From assembly GCA_015485495.1 (NCBI GenBank), contig WFTL01000065.1:1-64000 (forward strand): DNA of 64,000 nt, read 5' to 3'. Origin of the DNA: Planctomycetaceae bacterium (GTDB taxonomy: Bacteria; Planctomycetota; Planctomycetia; Planctomycetales; Planctomycetaceae). Below are positions 54,604-62,271 of the stretch, one piece after another. The position numbers and the translations under genes are program-made. Position 1 is the stretch's first letter. Every line of letters begins with the position of its first letter. The notes beneath the pieces were generated by a model. That model had not been told where the DNA came from, ran no database searches, and saw nothing but the letters and a program-made list of their open reading frames with translations.

Positions 54604-55776
54604 TCAACCCGCGATGTCGGCTGGCTGCACGACACACAACGGCCGTTCATCCATGGTGTGTGCTGCTGCTGCCGCGTCTTCCGGTCTGTTCCAGATGTTG
54701 AACGGGGCTTCGCCGTCGAGCACCGAGAGCCAGGCACGCCCGCTTTGATAGGCGTCTGCGACGTGCGGATGGCGGGAATGAATGAGTGTGCAGGTCTGGC
54801 GGCCTGCCAGAAAACAGCCTCGATCAATGAACATCTGCTGAAAACGAGGCTGCATGCGTCCTGCCACGGCGGCTGCACCGGCGTCGTGGGCACGGGCAAA
54901 CAGATGGCTGATAACAGCCGGTGCATCACCGGATCGGGCGACGATCTGTGCGACACGGGCGACGCCTTCGGGCCGGAGGGTATAGATGTACCAGCCCAGA
55001 AGGCGACCGTGGCTGTTGCTCACCGCTACGGCAGACACCGGGCCGGAATCGGGTGTCAGGTAGGGCAGTCGTTCCCACAGCCACTGCGCGGCTGCTGTGC
55101 TGTACACGGGACGGATCTGTTCATCGTCTGTCAGTTCCGTGAGATGTTCACTGAACAGCTCAGGGGTCAAAGGCGCTTCTGACAGACTGCCGCGTACCGG
55201 GATCATTCGGCAGGACAGGCGTCCGGAAACGAGCCGGTCCAGCAGACGGGCAGCCGGACGCATCGCCGCAGCGGGAATGCGTCCGCCTCGCCGTTCACGC
55301 AGCAGTTCCGCAGCCAGCCGGGCCGGCCGCAGAATTCCAATCCAGTTGACATTCCAGGAAGACGCCACAAAGCCTCCCAGGCGTTCCCAGATCTGACGCG
55401 TGTTGTTGTTGGCCACATCGGCGATGGTGACATCCTGCGGCCCGTTCAGAAGTTCTTTGAGCAGTGCCAGGCCGGCCATGGAGCTGCGGGCCGTCCGGGC
55501 GACGAACAGATCGGCACCGATGGAGGCCTGCAGCGGCTGATCTCCACAGATCAGTTCGCGGGTGGCAACGGCAATCATTCCGGTCAGCCGTCCGGACGAA
55601 TCGGTGCTGACCAGTCCCGGCATTCGGGGGTGGGCTGTCGGAGCACGGAAGAACAGGCGGGGAAAGACGGTCTGCAAAGCAGCCTGCGTCTGCCGCCGGT
55701 CCTGAGCCGTCGGCTGTTCGGCCATTCGCAGAATGGCCAGTTCTTCCAGGTCGTTTTCTGTGAGCGGTCGAATCAT
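54604..55776 (-). CDS. GNAT-like N-acyltransferase-domain protein
   Basis: I choose ATG 55776 (390 residues) because MIRPLTENDLEELAILR is a typical GNAT start; ATG 55917 would add 47 non-conserved residues. The N-terminal half has GLVSTDSSGRLTGMIAVATRE and ASIGADLFVARTARSSMAGLALLKELL (acetyl-CoA loop position), and DVANNNTRQIWERLGGF matches the C-terminal GNAT part. The second half has a similar fold (SNSHGRLLGWYIYTLRPEG). Two GNAT-like domains in tandem are likely. Acceptor is unknown. It is divergent from the LLM gene across 396 bases. Confidence 0.65.
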   Translation of the reverse strand: MIRPLTENDLEELAILRMAEQPTAQDRRQTQAALQTVFPRLFFRAPTAHPRMPGLVSTDSSGRLTGMIAVATRELICGDQPLQASIGADLFVARTARSSMAGLALLKELLNGPQDVTIADVANNNTRQIWERLGGFVASSWNVNWIGILRPARLAAELLRERRGGRIPAAAMRPAARLLDRLVSGRLSCRMIPVRGSLSEAPLTPELFSEHLTELTDDEQIRPVYSTAAAQWLWERLPYLTPDSGPVSAVAVSNSHGRLLGWYIYTLRPEGVARVAQIVARSGDAPAVISHLFARAHDAGAAAVAGRMQPRFQQMFIDRGCFLAGRQTCTLIHSRHPHVADAYQSGRAWLSVLDGEAPFNIWNRPEDAAAAAHTMDERPLCVVQPADIAG

Positions 55777-56172
55777 GCCGGCCGGACTTTCAGAACGCAG
55801 ATGCGCGGGTGACGAATGTTCTGGCAGGGAAGCTGCTTCGTGAAAATACCGCCGGCAGGGATCGAGGCAGGTGAAAAACACAGAAAACTTTCGGCTCCCG
55901 GTCTTACCGGTGTTCACGGAATCTGCTGCGACGGGTTTGTCTTTTCACGCCGCGTGTGGACGAAATGCAACAGCCGATGACGCGAAAGGTCAACATGCAG
56001 GTTTCTCCGCCGCCACATTCGGCAGCCCACGACGAATCTTCGGATAAGGACTTGCCTGTCCTGTTTGGCGAAGCAACGTTCGGTCAGATCAATTCAGAAC
56101 GCTGCCGGAAATCCGGTTTGTCACCAGTCGATGTATCCGGTGGTCGATTCCGAGTCTGTCGGGAGCCTGTTC
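55777..56172. other. Divergent intergenic region upstream of the putative biosynthetic cluster
   Basis: It separates the GNAT-like gene (minus) from the LLM gene (plus) and must contain both promoters. No gene and no strong promoter motif is visible by eye. Confidence 0.35.
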
Positions 56173-57210
56173 ATGGCCGCACGTACGATTTCTGTTTTCT
56201 CCACATGTCCTCAGTCCAAACATGAATCGCCCCGGGATTACCTGAATCGGGCAGCTGCGGTGGCGCAGTGGAGCGAACGATTCGGCTGTCGGGGAATTCT
56301 GGTGTACACGGACAACGGTCTGGTGGATCCCTGGCTGGTGTCGCAGCACATCCTGCAGAGCACGTCAGAAATCTGTCCACTGGTGGCCGTGCAGCCGGTG
56401 TACATGCACCCCTACACCGTGGCGAAGATGGTGGCTTCCATGGCTTTCCTGCATGGAAGACGCCTGTATCTGAACATGCTGGCCGGAGGGTTCCGGAACG
56501 ACCTGGTGGCGCTGGGAGATTCCACACCGCATGACGATCGGTACGCCCGGCTGACGGAATACACGCGGATCATCCGGGATCTGCTCAGCAGTGAACGGGG
56601 CGTGACATTCGAAGGGACCTACTATCAGGTCCACAACCTGAAGATGACTCCGCCTCTGCCGGCCGATCTGTTTCCCGGCATCATGATGTCGGGATCGTCT
56701 CCGGCGGGAGTTCAGGCGGCCGCGGCGACCGGAGCCATTGCCATCCGGTACCCGCGGCGTCCGGAAGATGAGCAGAAGGATCGGGACACCCCACAGGGCC
56801 CGTCAGGGGTTCGGGTGGGGATCATCGCCCGGGAAACATCGGAAGAAGCCTGGCAGACGGCACACGAACGTTTTCCGCCGGACCGGAAAGGTCAGGTGAT
56901 GCATCGCGTTGCCATGAATGTGAGCGATTCCCACTGGCATCGACAGCTTTCCGAAATGGCCCGGGAATCTGCAGGGAAGGATGACCCCTACTGGCTGGGG
57001 CCGTTCGAAAACTACCGCACGTTCTGTCCCTACCTGGTCGGCAGTTACGAACGGGTGGCCCAGGAACTGCGGCGGTACATCGATCTGGGCCACGACAATT
57101 TCATTCTGGACATTCCTCCGTCGGAAGAAGAACTGCTGCATATTCACATCGTGTTTCAGGAAGCGACCGATGGCAGCCTGACGCCGGCCGGTTCCGCCGG
57201 AGCGTTGTGA
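56173..57210 (+). CDS. Luciferase-like (LLM) flavin-dependent monooxygenase
   Basis: The 345-residue protein starts at ATG 56173, with GGGAG 8 bases upstream; ATG 56131 is in frame. The SsuD/LadA-type TIM barrel is visible: VFSTCPQSKHESPRDYL, FGCRGILVYTDNGLVDPWL, VAVQPVYMHPYTVAKMVASM, NMLAGGFRNDLVALGDSTPHDDRY and SSPAGVQAAAATGAIAI. These bind reduced FMN. Such enzymes hydroxylate or oxidatively cleave small organic compounds. It is the first gene of a run with an adenylation enzyme, carrier protein and formyltransferase, so it may oxidise a carrier-bound amino acid. The next open frame starts within its stop. Confidence 0.92.
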   Translation: MAARTISVFSTCPQSKHESPRDYLNRAAAVAQWSERFGCRGILVYTDNGLVDPWLVSQHILQSTSEICPLVAVQPVYMHPYTVAKMVASMAFLHGRRLYLNMLAGGFRNDLVALGDSTPHDDRYARLTEYTRIIRDLLSSERGVTFEGTYYQVHNLKMTPPLPADLFPGIMMSGSSPAGVQAAAATGAIAIRYPRRPEDEQKDRDTPQGPSGVRVGIIARETSEEAWQTAHERFPPDRKGQVMHRVAMNVSDSHWHRQLSEMARESAGKDDPYWLGPFENYRTFCPYLVGSYERVAQELRRYIDLGHDNFILDIPPSEEELLHIHIVFQEATDGSLTPAGSAGAL

Positions 57211-57290
57211 GGCCGAACAGACGGCGGCCACCGGTTCCTCCGGGGCTGTCACGGATTCCCGACCATTTTCTGAAGGTGTGGCGGAACACA

Positions 57291-57335
57291 GGGGCCGTCA
57301 TGAAAGGGGCCGTTATGAAAGGGGCCGTTATGAAA
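57291..57335 (+). repeat. Three tandem 15-bp RBS-ATG repeats
   Basis: The unit GGGGCCGTYATGAAA occurs three times in a row (57291-57305, 57306-57320, 57321-57335). Each unit has an AAAGGGG-like ribosome-binding site ending the previous copy and an in-frame ATG (57300, 57315, 57330). It gives the adenylation gene three tandem start signals. Confidence 0.85.
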
Positions 57336-58961
57336 CAGCTCATTCAGCACTGGGTGACGCGGCAGGCCGAACAGCGGCCGGATGCAGCCGCCATTGTCTG
57401 GAAGAACGTCCGGGTGACCTACCGGGAACTGGAGGAACACAGCAATCGACTGGCTGCTGTGCTGAAACGGCAGGGTGCCGTACGGGGGGACCGCATTGCC
57501 TTCTGCATGGCGAAATCTCCGGAAGCCATCACGGCGATGCTGGGGGTTCTGAAGGCCGACTGCATGTATGTTCCGGTGGATGTGGAATGTCCCGCGTCCC
57601 GGGTGGAAAAGATCCTGACGGCCTGTGAGCCGGCCGGAGTTCTGGTGGATGCGTCCGGGGCACGGCTGATGGGTGACGTGCTGCGGTCGTTCGCCGGTCC
57701 GCGGCCGTTTCTGGGCACGCTGGAAGAAATGCCGCTGAAGGAAAATGTGCTGGCCACCGATTTCTGCGGGACGGACATCGCTGCGGAATCTTCCGCACCG
57801 CATGTCTGCGAAAACGATGCATCCGATGGGGCCCACATCCTGTTCACATCCGGGTCCACCGGAACTCCCAAGGGGGTCGTGGTCACGCACTCCAGCGTCA
57901 TCACCTACATCAACTGGACCCTGCGGTATTTCGGGATCGATGAAACAGATCGGGTCTCCGGGCATGCTCCGCTTCATTTCGATCTGTCGACTCAGGACAT
58001 CTACGGAGCGTTTGCTGCCGGAGCGGAGCTGCATCCGGTTCCACCGGAGTACAACCTGCTGCCCCGGAAGCTGGCGGCGTTCATTCAGGATCATCGGCTG
58101 ACACAGTGGTTTTCGGTGCCGTCGGTCCTGAACTATCTGTGCCGTTTCGATGCGGTGCCGGAAAACGGATTTCCGCACCTGCGGAGACTGATGTGGTGCG
58201 GAGAAGTGCTGCCGACTCCGACACTCATTTATCTCATGCAGAAACTCCCGTCTGTCCAGTTCACGAATCTTTACGGTCCGACGGAAGCGACGATTGCCAG
58301 CAGCTTTTATACGGTGCCCGAATGCCCGGCATCGGAGACGGAGTCCATCCCGATCGGCACAGCCTGCGACGGCGAAGAACTGCTGGTTCTGGACGAACAG
58401 CGACTGCCGGTCGGTCCCGGAGAAATCGGCGATCTGTACATTGCCGGGGCGGGCCTGAGTCCCGGTTACTGGCGTGACCCGGAAAAGACGGCATCTGTGT
58501 TTCTTCCGGATCCGCGTTCCATTGAACCGCGGCGCATCTACCGAACCGGAGACCTGGCACGCATGGACGAAGAGGGCCGCGTCTGGTTTCTTGGCCGTGC
58601 CGACACTCAGATCAAAAGCCGCGGATACCGGATCGAACTGGGTGAGATCGAAACGGCTCTGCACGCAATCGACGTGCTGGAAGAATCGGCCGTCGTGGCC
58701 ATCGAAACCGGAGGCTTCGAGAATATGGCGATCTGCTGTGCCTGGGTGCCGGCCGGCGGGGCGGACATCAACGCGGCGGATGTGCGGACTCGTCTTGCAG
58801 AATCCGTGCCCCGCTACATGCTGCCCCGGCACTGGCTTCAGTTCGACCGTCTGCCGAAAAATGCGAACGGAAAAATCGACCGCCCCCGTCTGAAAGCGGA
58901 TTTTCGGGAGGCTTTTCTGTCGCAGAAATCCGGGACAGCCGTGCCGGGAGCAGCCACGTGA
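57330..58961 (+). CDS. Stand-alone amino-acid adenylation enzyme (NRPS A-domain-like)
   Basis: 543 residues from ATG 57330; ATG 57315 and 57300 add 5 and 10 residues and are in frame. All A-domain core motifs are present: FTSGSTGTPKGVVVTH (A3, about residue 170), HFDLSTQDIYGAF (A4, with the Asp that binds the amino group), NLYGPTEAT (A5, about 313), YRTGDLARMD (A7), RGYRIELGEIE (A8) and NANGKIDRP (A10, catalytic Lys). It has no carrier or condensation domain, so it loads the separate carrier downstream. The Asp in A4 argues for an alpha-amino acid. The side chain cannot be read with confidence. Confidence 0.93.
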   Translation: MKQLIQHWVTRQAEQRPDAAAIVWKNVRVTYRELEEHSNRLAAVLKRQGAVRGDRIAFCMAKSPEAITAMLGVLKADCMYVPVDVECPASRVEKILTACEPAGVLVDASGARLMGDVLRSFAGPRPFLGTLEEMPLKENVLATDFCGTDIAAESSAPHVCENDASDGAHILFTSGSTGTPKGVVVTHSSVITYINWTLRYFGIDETDRVSGHAPLHFDLSTQDIYGAFAAGAELHPVPPEYNLLPRKLAAFIQDHRLTQWFSVPSVLNYLCRFDAVPENGFPHLRRLMWCGEVLPTPTLIYLMQKLPSVQFTNLYGPTEATIASSFYTVPECPASETESIPIGTACDGEELLVLDEQRLPVGPGEIGDLYIAGAGLSPGYWRDPEKTASVFLPDPRSIEPRRIYRTGDLARMDEEGRVWFLGRADTQIKSRGYRIELGEIETALHAIDVLEESAVVAIETGGFENMAICCAWVPAGGADINAADVRTRLAESVPRYMLPRHWLQFDRLPKNANGKIDRPRLKADFREAFLSQKSGTAVPGAAT

Positions 58962-59033
58962 CGTGTGACGCTGTTCCGGACTGACTGTTCGGTCCGTTTT
59001 CTTTCACCTGTTCTCCTTCAGAAAATGACAGCC

Positions 59034-59306
59034 ATGTCTGACACCCTTCACAGGAAAATCATCGAACTGTTCGAAACGGAAATGAATCTGTCCGTTCCGG
59101 ATGCCACAACGGATCTCATTGAAGAAGGGCTGCTGGATTCGCTCATCTTCGTGGATCTCATCGTGCATCTGGAGACCATGTTCGATGTGGAGATTCCGGT
59201 GGCCGATCTGGAATTCGATCAGTTCCGGACTGTGGCAGGAATCGCGGAGTTCGTGGAGTCGCTGGATGCCGGGGCTGTTTCAGCGAAGCAGGACACGGCT
59301 GCCTGA
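59034..59306 (+). CDS. Peptidyl/acyl carrier protein
   Basis: The 90-residue protein starts at ATG 59034, or 59025 in frame; the ribosome-binding site is weak. It has the four-helix carrier pattern with LIEEGLLDSLIFVDLIVHLE, where the Ser of LLDSL carries phosphopantetheine, and FDQFRTVAGIAEFVESL near the end. Acidic, as usual. It sits between the adenylation gene and the formyltransferase and should be loaded by the former. No phosphopantetheinyl transferase is in the window. Confidence 0.88.
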   Translation: MSDTLHRKIIELFETEMNLSVPDATTDLIEEGLLDSLIFVDLIVHLETMFDVEIPVADLEFDQFRTVAGIAEFVESLDAGAVSAKQDTAA

Positions 59307-59366
59307 AGAACGGCTGCCGGTCTTCAGAATTCGTTTCTGAACGGCTGGCGAATGAGGTGATGTTTC

Positions 59367-60341
59367 ATGTCCGGTCAGGCACTCAACATTCTTCTGTGCG
59401 GCGGAGAATCCGCCGGTCAGCAGGCTCTGCGATGTCTGACGGGCAGTCCGCATCGGATCGTCGGTGTGCTGGCAGAACCGCCCGGCAGCGGTAAAGCTCC
59501 GGGGCTGTGGAACCAGGCGTGTGCTCGGGGGCTGGAGTGCCTGCCGGCAGAGCGGATTCGCTGTCCGGAATTCGCCCTGGAAGTGTGTGAGCGGAACGTG
59601 GATGTTCTGCTGAACGTTCATTCTTTGTATCTGGTTCCGGAGGCGGTTCTGGAAGCGTGCCGGATCGGAGCCTTCAATCTGCATCCGGGACCGCTGCCGG
59701 AATACGCCGGTCTGGATGTTCCCGGCTGGGCGATCTACAACGGAGAAACCCGTCATGGCGTGACCCTGCATGAAATGGTCCCGCAGGTCGATGCCGGGAC
59801 GATTGCCTACGCGGCCCGTTTCGACATCACGGAACGCGACACGGCCCTGACGGTCATGACCAGGTGCGTGCGCCACGGAATTCCTCTTGTGGAACGGCTG
59901 CTGAAGGATCTTTACCGGGATCCGGCCGACGTGCCCCGGATTCCGCAGGATCTCAGCCGCCGTCGATACTTCAGACGTCAGCCGCCCCAGGACGGCTGGA
60001 TCGACTGGACCCGGCCGGCCGTTCAGGTCGTTCGTCACATTCGGGCGGCCGACTATTCTCCGTTTGTGTCACCCTGGGGACATCCGGCAGGCCGTCAGGA
60101 CGGCACACGGATCGGATTCGTCCATGCGGTTGTGACGGATCGACCGGCTGAGAGGCCTCCTGGGACCGTCGGACCGGCGTCGGAATCAGGCGTTTTCGTG
60201 GCCGCCGGTGATCGGTGGATCGACGTCCGTTCGGTGGAGGTGGACGGGGAAAAACAGAAGGCGGCGGACGTGCTGGTGAGCGGGCAGCGGCTGGAAGGTT
60301 TTGCCCGGGTGGATTCCCGGACGGTGACCGTCGGAAAATGA
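59367..60341 (+). CDS. Formyltransferase (methionyl-tRNA formyltransferase-like)
   Basis: The 324-residue protein starts at ATG 59367, with GAGGTGA 7 bases upstream. The Rossmann-like formyltransferase core has FNLHPGPLPEYAGLDVPGWAI, carrying the catalytic Asn and His, and HEMVPQVDAGTIAYAARFDI, carrying the Asp. The C-terminal part (VVRHIRAADYSPFVSPWGHP) resembles Fmt/ArnA. The place next to a carrier protein suggests it formylates an amine on carrier-bound substrate with formyl-tetrahydrofolate, as LgrA does with its fused F domain. A true tRNA formyltransferase would be near def, which is not here. Confidence 0.9.
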   Translation: MSGQALNILLCGGESAGQQALRCLTGSPHRIVGVLAEPPGSGKAPGLWNQACARGLECLPAERIRCPEFALEVCERNVDVLLNVHSLYLVPEAVLEACRIGAFNLHPGPLPEYAGLDVPGWAIYNGETRHGVTLHEMVPQVDAGTIAYAARFDITERDTALTVMTRCVRHGIPLVERLLKDLYRDPADVPRIPQDLSRRRYFRRQPPQDGWIDWTRPAVQVVRHIRAADYSPFVSPWGHPAGRQDGTRIGFVHAVVTDRPAERPPGTVGPASESGVFVAAGDRWIDVRSVEVDGEKQKAADVLVSGQRLEGFARVDSRTVTVGK

Positions 60342-60418
60342 TGTGCCAGGCTGACGGAGCCCGGGTGTCGGGAATTTCAGGCTGAGAACATAGTTTCAGC
60401 AGTTCCGTGCTGTTCAGA

Positions 60419-60443
60419 CCGGATTCCCGGGATGGGAATCCGG
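60419..60443. terminator. Strong inverted repeat after the formyltransferase
   Basis: CCGGATTCCC, five bases, GGGAATCCGG: a perfect 10-bp stem. No T-run follows on either strand. It lies 78 bases after the formyltransferase stop and 204 bases before the kinase start. It may end the cluster's mRNA or protect its 3' end. It lies within a 305-bp gene-free stretch (60342-60646) that holds nothing else I can name. Confidence 0.45.
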
Positions 60444-60646
60444 ATTCTGCATTCTGGTCAGCGGACGGCTTCAGCACGGCCCGTGCTTTTTCGCGACAGA
60501 TCGCCGCTGTACGGTGTTCGGCTTCTCGATACAGTACATGTGATTTTCTGTGTCGGCGGCGTTCGTCCCGCAGCCGGAGACGGGGAATCGGACGAAAGCA
60601 GCAGCCCAGGGGCCGGGGCACGCAAAGGAATGTGGAGCAGGCGATT

Positions 60647-62254
60647 GTGTCAGAACACTGTCAGGGAACGACGATCCAGCCGGATGATTCCGACAGAACT
60701 CTGGTTTCAGATCCCGGCCTGATCAGCGGTCGATGGGATTCGGTACACGTCGATGCTTCCCGCGACACACAGGCACTGCTGGATATTCATCCCCACAGCA
60801 GTTCTGCGGAACTGGCTTCCCGGCTGCATGAAGGAATGCGGCAGCTCCTCCATGCGCGGCTCATGCTGGTTTCAGCCTGCCTGATTGCCGTCATGATCGT
60901 CATCACGATGATCACTGCGGTGAACATCGACCTGATGCCCGGCAGCATCCCGCTGCGTGCGGTGGCCGTGATTCTGCTGCTGGGCTGCATGGCCTGGCTG
61001 CATTTTCGCCGGCACGTGTCGATGGCCAGTCTGCGGCGGATCGAACTGATTATCTTCGCCGTGCCGGTGATCGAAATGGTGCTGCTGCAGGCGTTTCGTA
61101 CGGAAATGCAGCTCACACTGGGCCGTCCGGAAATCATTCCGCTCGTTCAGGCCACGGTGGGTCTGGCGGCCTGTCTTCTGATTGCCATATACGGGATTTT
61201 TATACCCAGTACCTGGCAGCGCACGGCTCTGATCACCACGGGAACGGCTCTGCTGCCGACCGGCGGAGCGTGGCTGCAGTTGTGGATGAACGACAGCCCG
61301 TCGCAGGCTTACGTTGAGTTCAACTATGCCATTCCGGTGCTGACGCTGTGCATGGCGGTGATCGTGAGCATGGGGGCTCACCTGGTGGATTCTCTGCGTC
61401 GGGAAGTCGAGGTGGCCAGAGAATACGGACAGTACCATCTCACGGAAGAAATCGGACGGGGCGGTATGGGCGTCGTGTACCGGGGAGAACACAGGCTGCT
61501 CAAACGGCCCGCCGCCATCAAACTCATTCACCCGGAATCGGCCGCAGACAAGGCGGCCGTGGAGCGGTTCGAACGTGAAGTCCAGCTCGCGGCAACACTC
61601 ACTCACTGGAACACGGTGCGAATCTATGATTATGGCCATACCGACCACGGAGACTTCTACTGCGTCATGGAGCTGCTGGAAGGTCGCACGCTGGCCGATC
61701 TGCTGAAGACGAAGAAGACTCTGTCTGTTCAGCAGACCGTCACGATCGTCAAACAAATCTGCGACGGACTGCAGGAAGCGCACGGCCGCGGAATGGTGCA
61801 TCGGGACCTGAAACCGGCCAACATTTTTCTGGCCGCCACGGGAGGCCGGGAACAGGTGGTGAAAATTCTGGACTTCGGCGTGGCCACATCGCGTTTTCTG
61901 CCCGAATCCACCGACACGGTCCGGCTCATCGGAACCCCGTTCTACATGTCGCCGGAACAGATCCGCGGAGAACCCACGGGACCGACCAGCGATATCTACA
62001 CGATCGGCTGCGTGATGTTCGAATGTCTGACAGGTGATCCGCCGTTTCGCCGTGACCGGATGCAGGATGCCCTGGAAGCGCATCTTTCGGAACCGCCGCC
62101 GCTGGATCGGCTGCCGGATCATCCGCCGGAACTGCGTGCTGTCGTGGCCCGCTGCCTGGAAAAGGACATCGACCGGCGGTTCCAGTCGGTTGACGAACTG
62201 CGGGCAGCCTGCCGACGTCTGGAAACCGGGAAGGAACAGCCGGCGGACCGATGA
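60647..62254 (+). CDS. Membrane Ser/Thr protein kinase with N-terminal multi-helix domain
   Basis: The protein is about 535 residues from GTG 60647, with GGAG 9 bases upstream. Six hydrophobic segments fill residues about 70-245. A Hanks-type kinase follows at about 262-525: GRGGMGVVYRGEH (glycine loop), AAIKLI (Lys), HRDLKPANIFL (catalytic loop), LDFGVATSR (DFG) and GTPFYMSPEQIRGE. The kinase is C-terminal in the chain, whereas many bacterial kinases have it N-terminal followed by one membrane helix. The membrane part may sense a signal. It follows the biosynthetic genes on the same strand after a hairpin and could regulate them or be unrelated. Confidence 0.92.
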   Translation: MSEHCQGTTIQPDDSDRTLVSDPGLISGRWDSVHVDASRDTQALLDIHPHSSSAELASRLHEGMRQLLHARLMLVSACLIAVMIVITMITAVNIDLMPGSIPLRAVAVILLLGCMAWLHFRRHVSMASLRRIELIIFAVPVIEMVLLQAFRTEMQLTLGRPEIIPLVQATVGLAACLLIAIYGIFIPSTWQRTALITTGTALLPTGGAWLQLWMNDSPSQAYVEFNYAIPVLTLCMAVIVSMGAHLVDSLRREVEVAREYGQYHLTEEIGRGGMGVVYRGEHRLLKRPAAIKLIHPESAADKAAVERFEREVQLAATLTHWNTVRIYDYGHTDHGDFYCVMELLEGRTLADLLKTKKTLSVQQTVTIVKQICDGLQEAHGRGMVHRDLKPANIFLAATGGREQVVKILDFGVATSRFLPESTDTVRLIGTPFYMSPEQIRGEPTGPTSDIYTIGCVMFECLTGDPPFRRDRMQDALEAHLSEPPPLDRLPDHPPELRAVVARCLEKDIDRRFQSVDELRAACRRLETGKEQPADR

Positions 62255-62271
62255 GACGCCCTGCGCCCGAT

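Noticed and set aside
57207-57299. GTG 57207 as start of the adenylation gene, overlapping the LLM stop.
   Set aside because: The extra 41 residues are Arg/Pro-rich and not part of an A-domain; the tandem ATGs have clear ribosome-binding sites. A low level of coupled initiation is not excluded.
57249-58832. A 527-codon minus-strand open frame opposite the adenylation gene.
   Set aside because: The plus strand holds all A-domain motifs; the minus frame has none.
60407-60646. N-terminal extension of the kinase from ATG 60407.
   Set aside because: The added 80 residues are Arg/Ser-rich, cross the strong hairpin and lack a ribosome-binding site; GTG 60647 has one.
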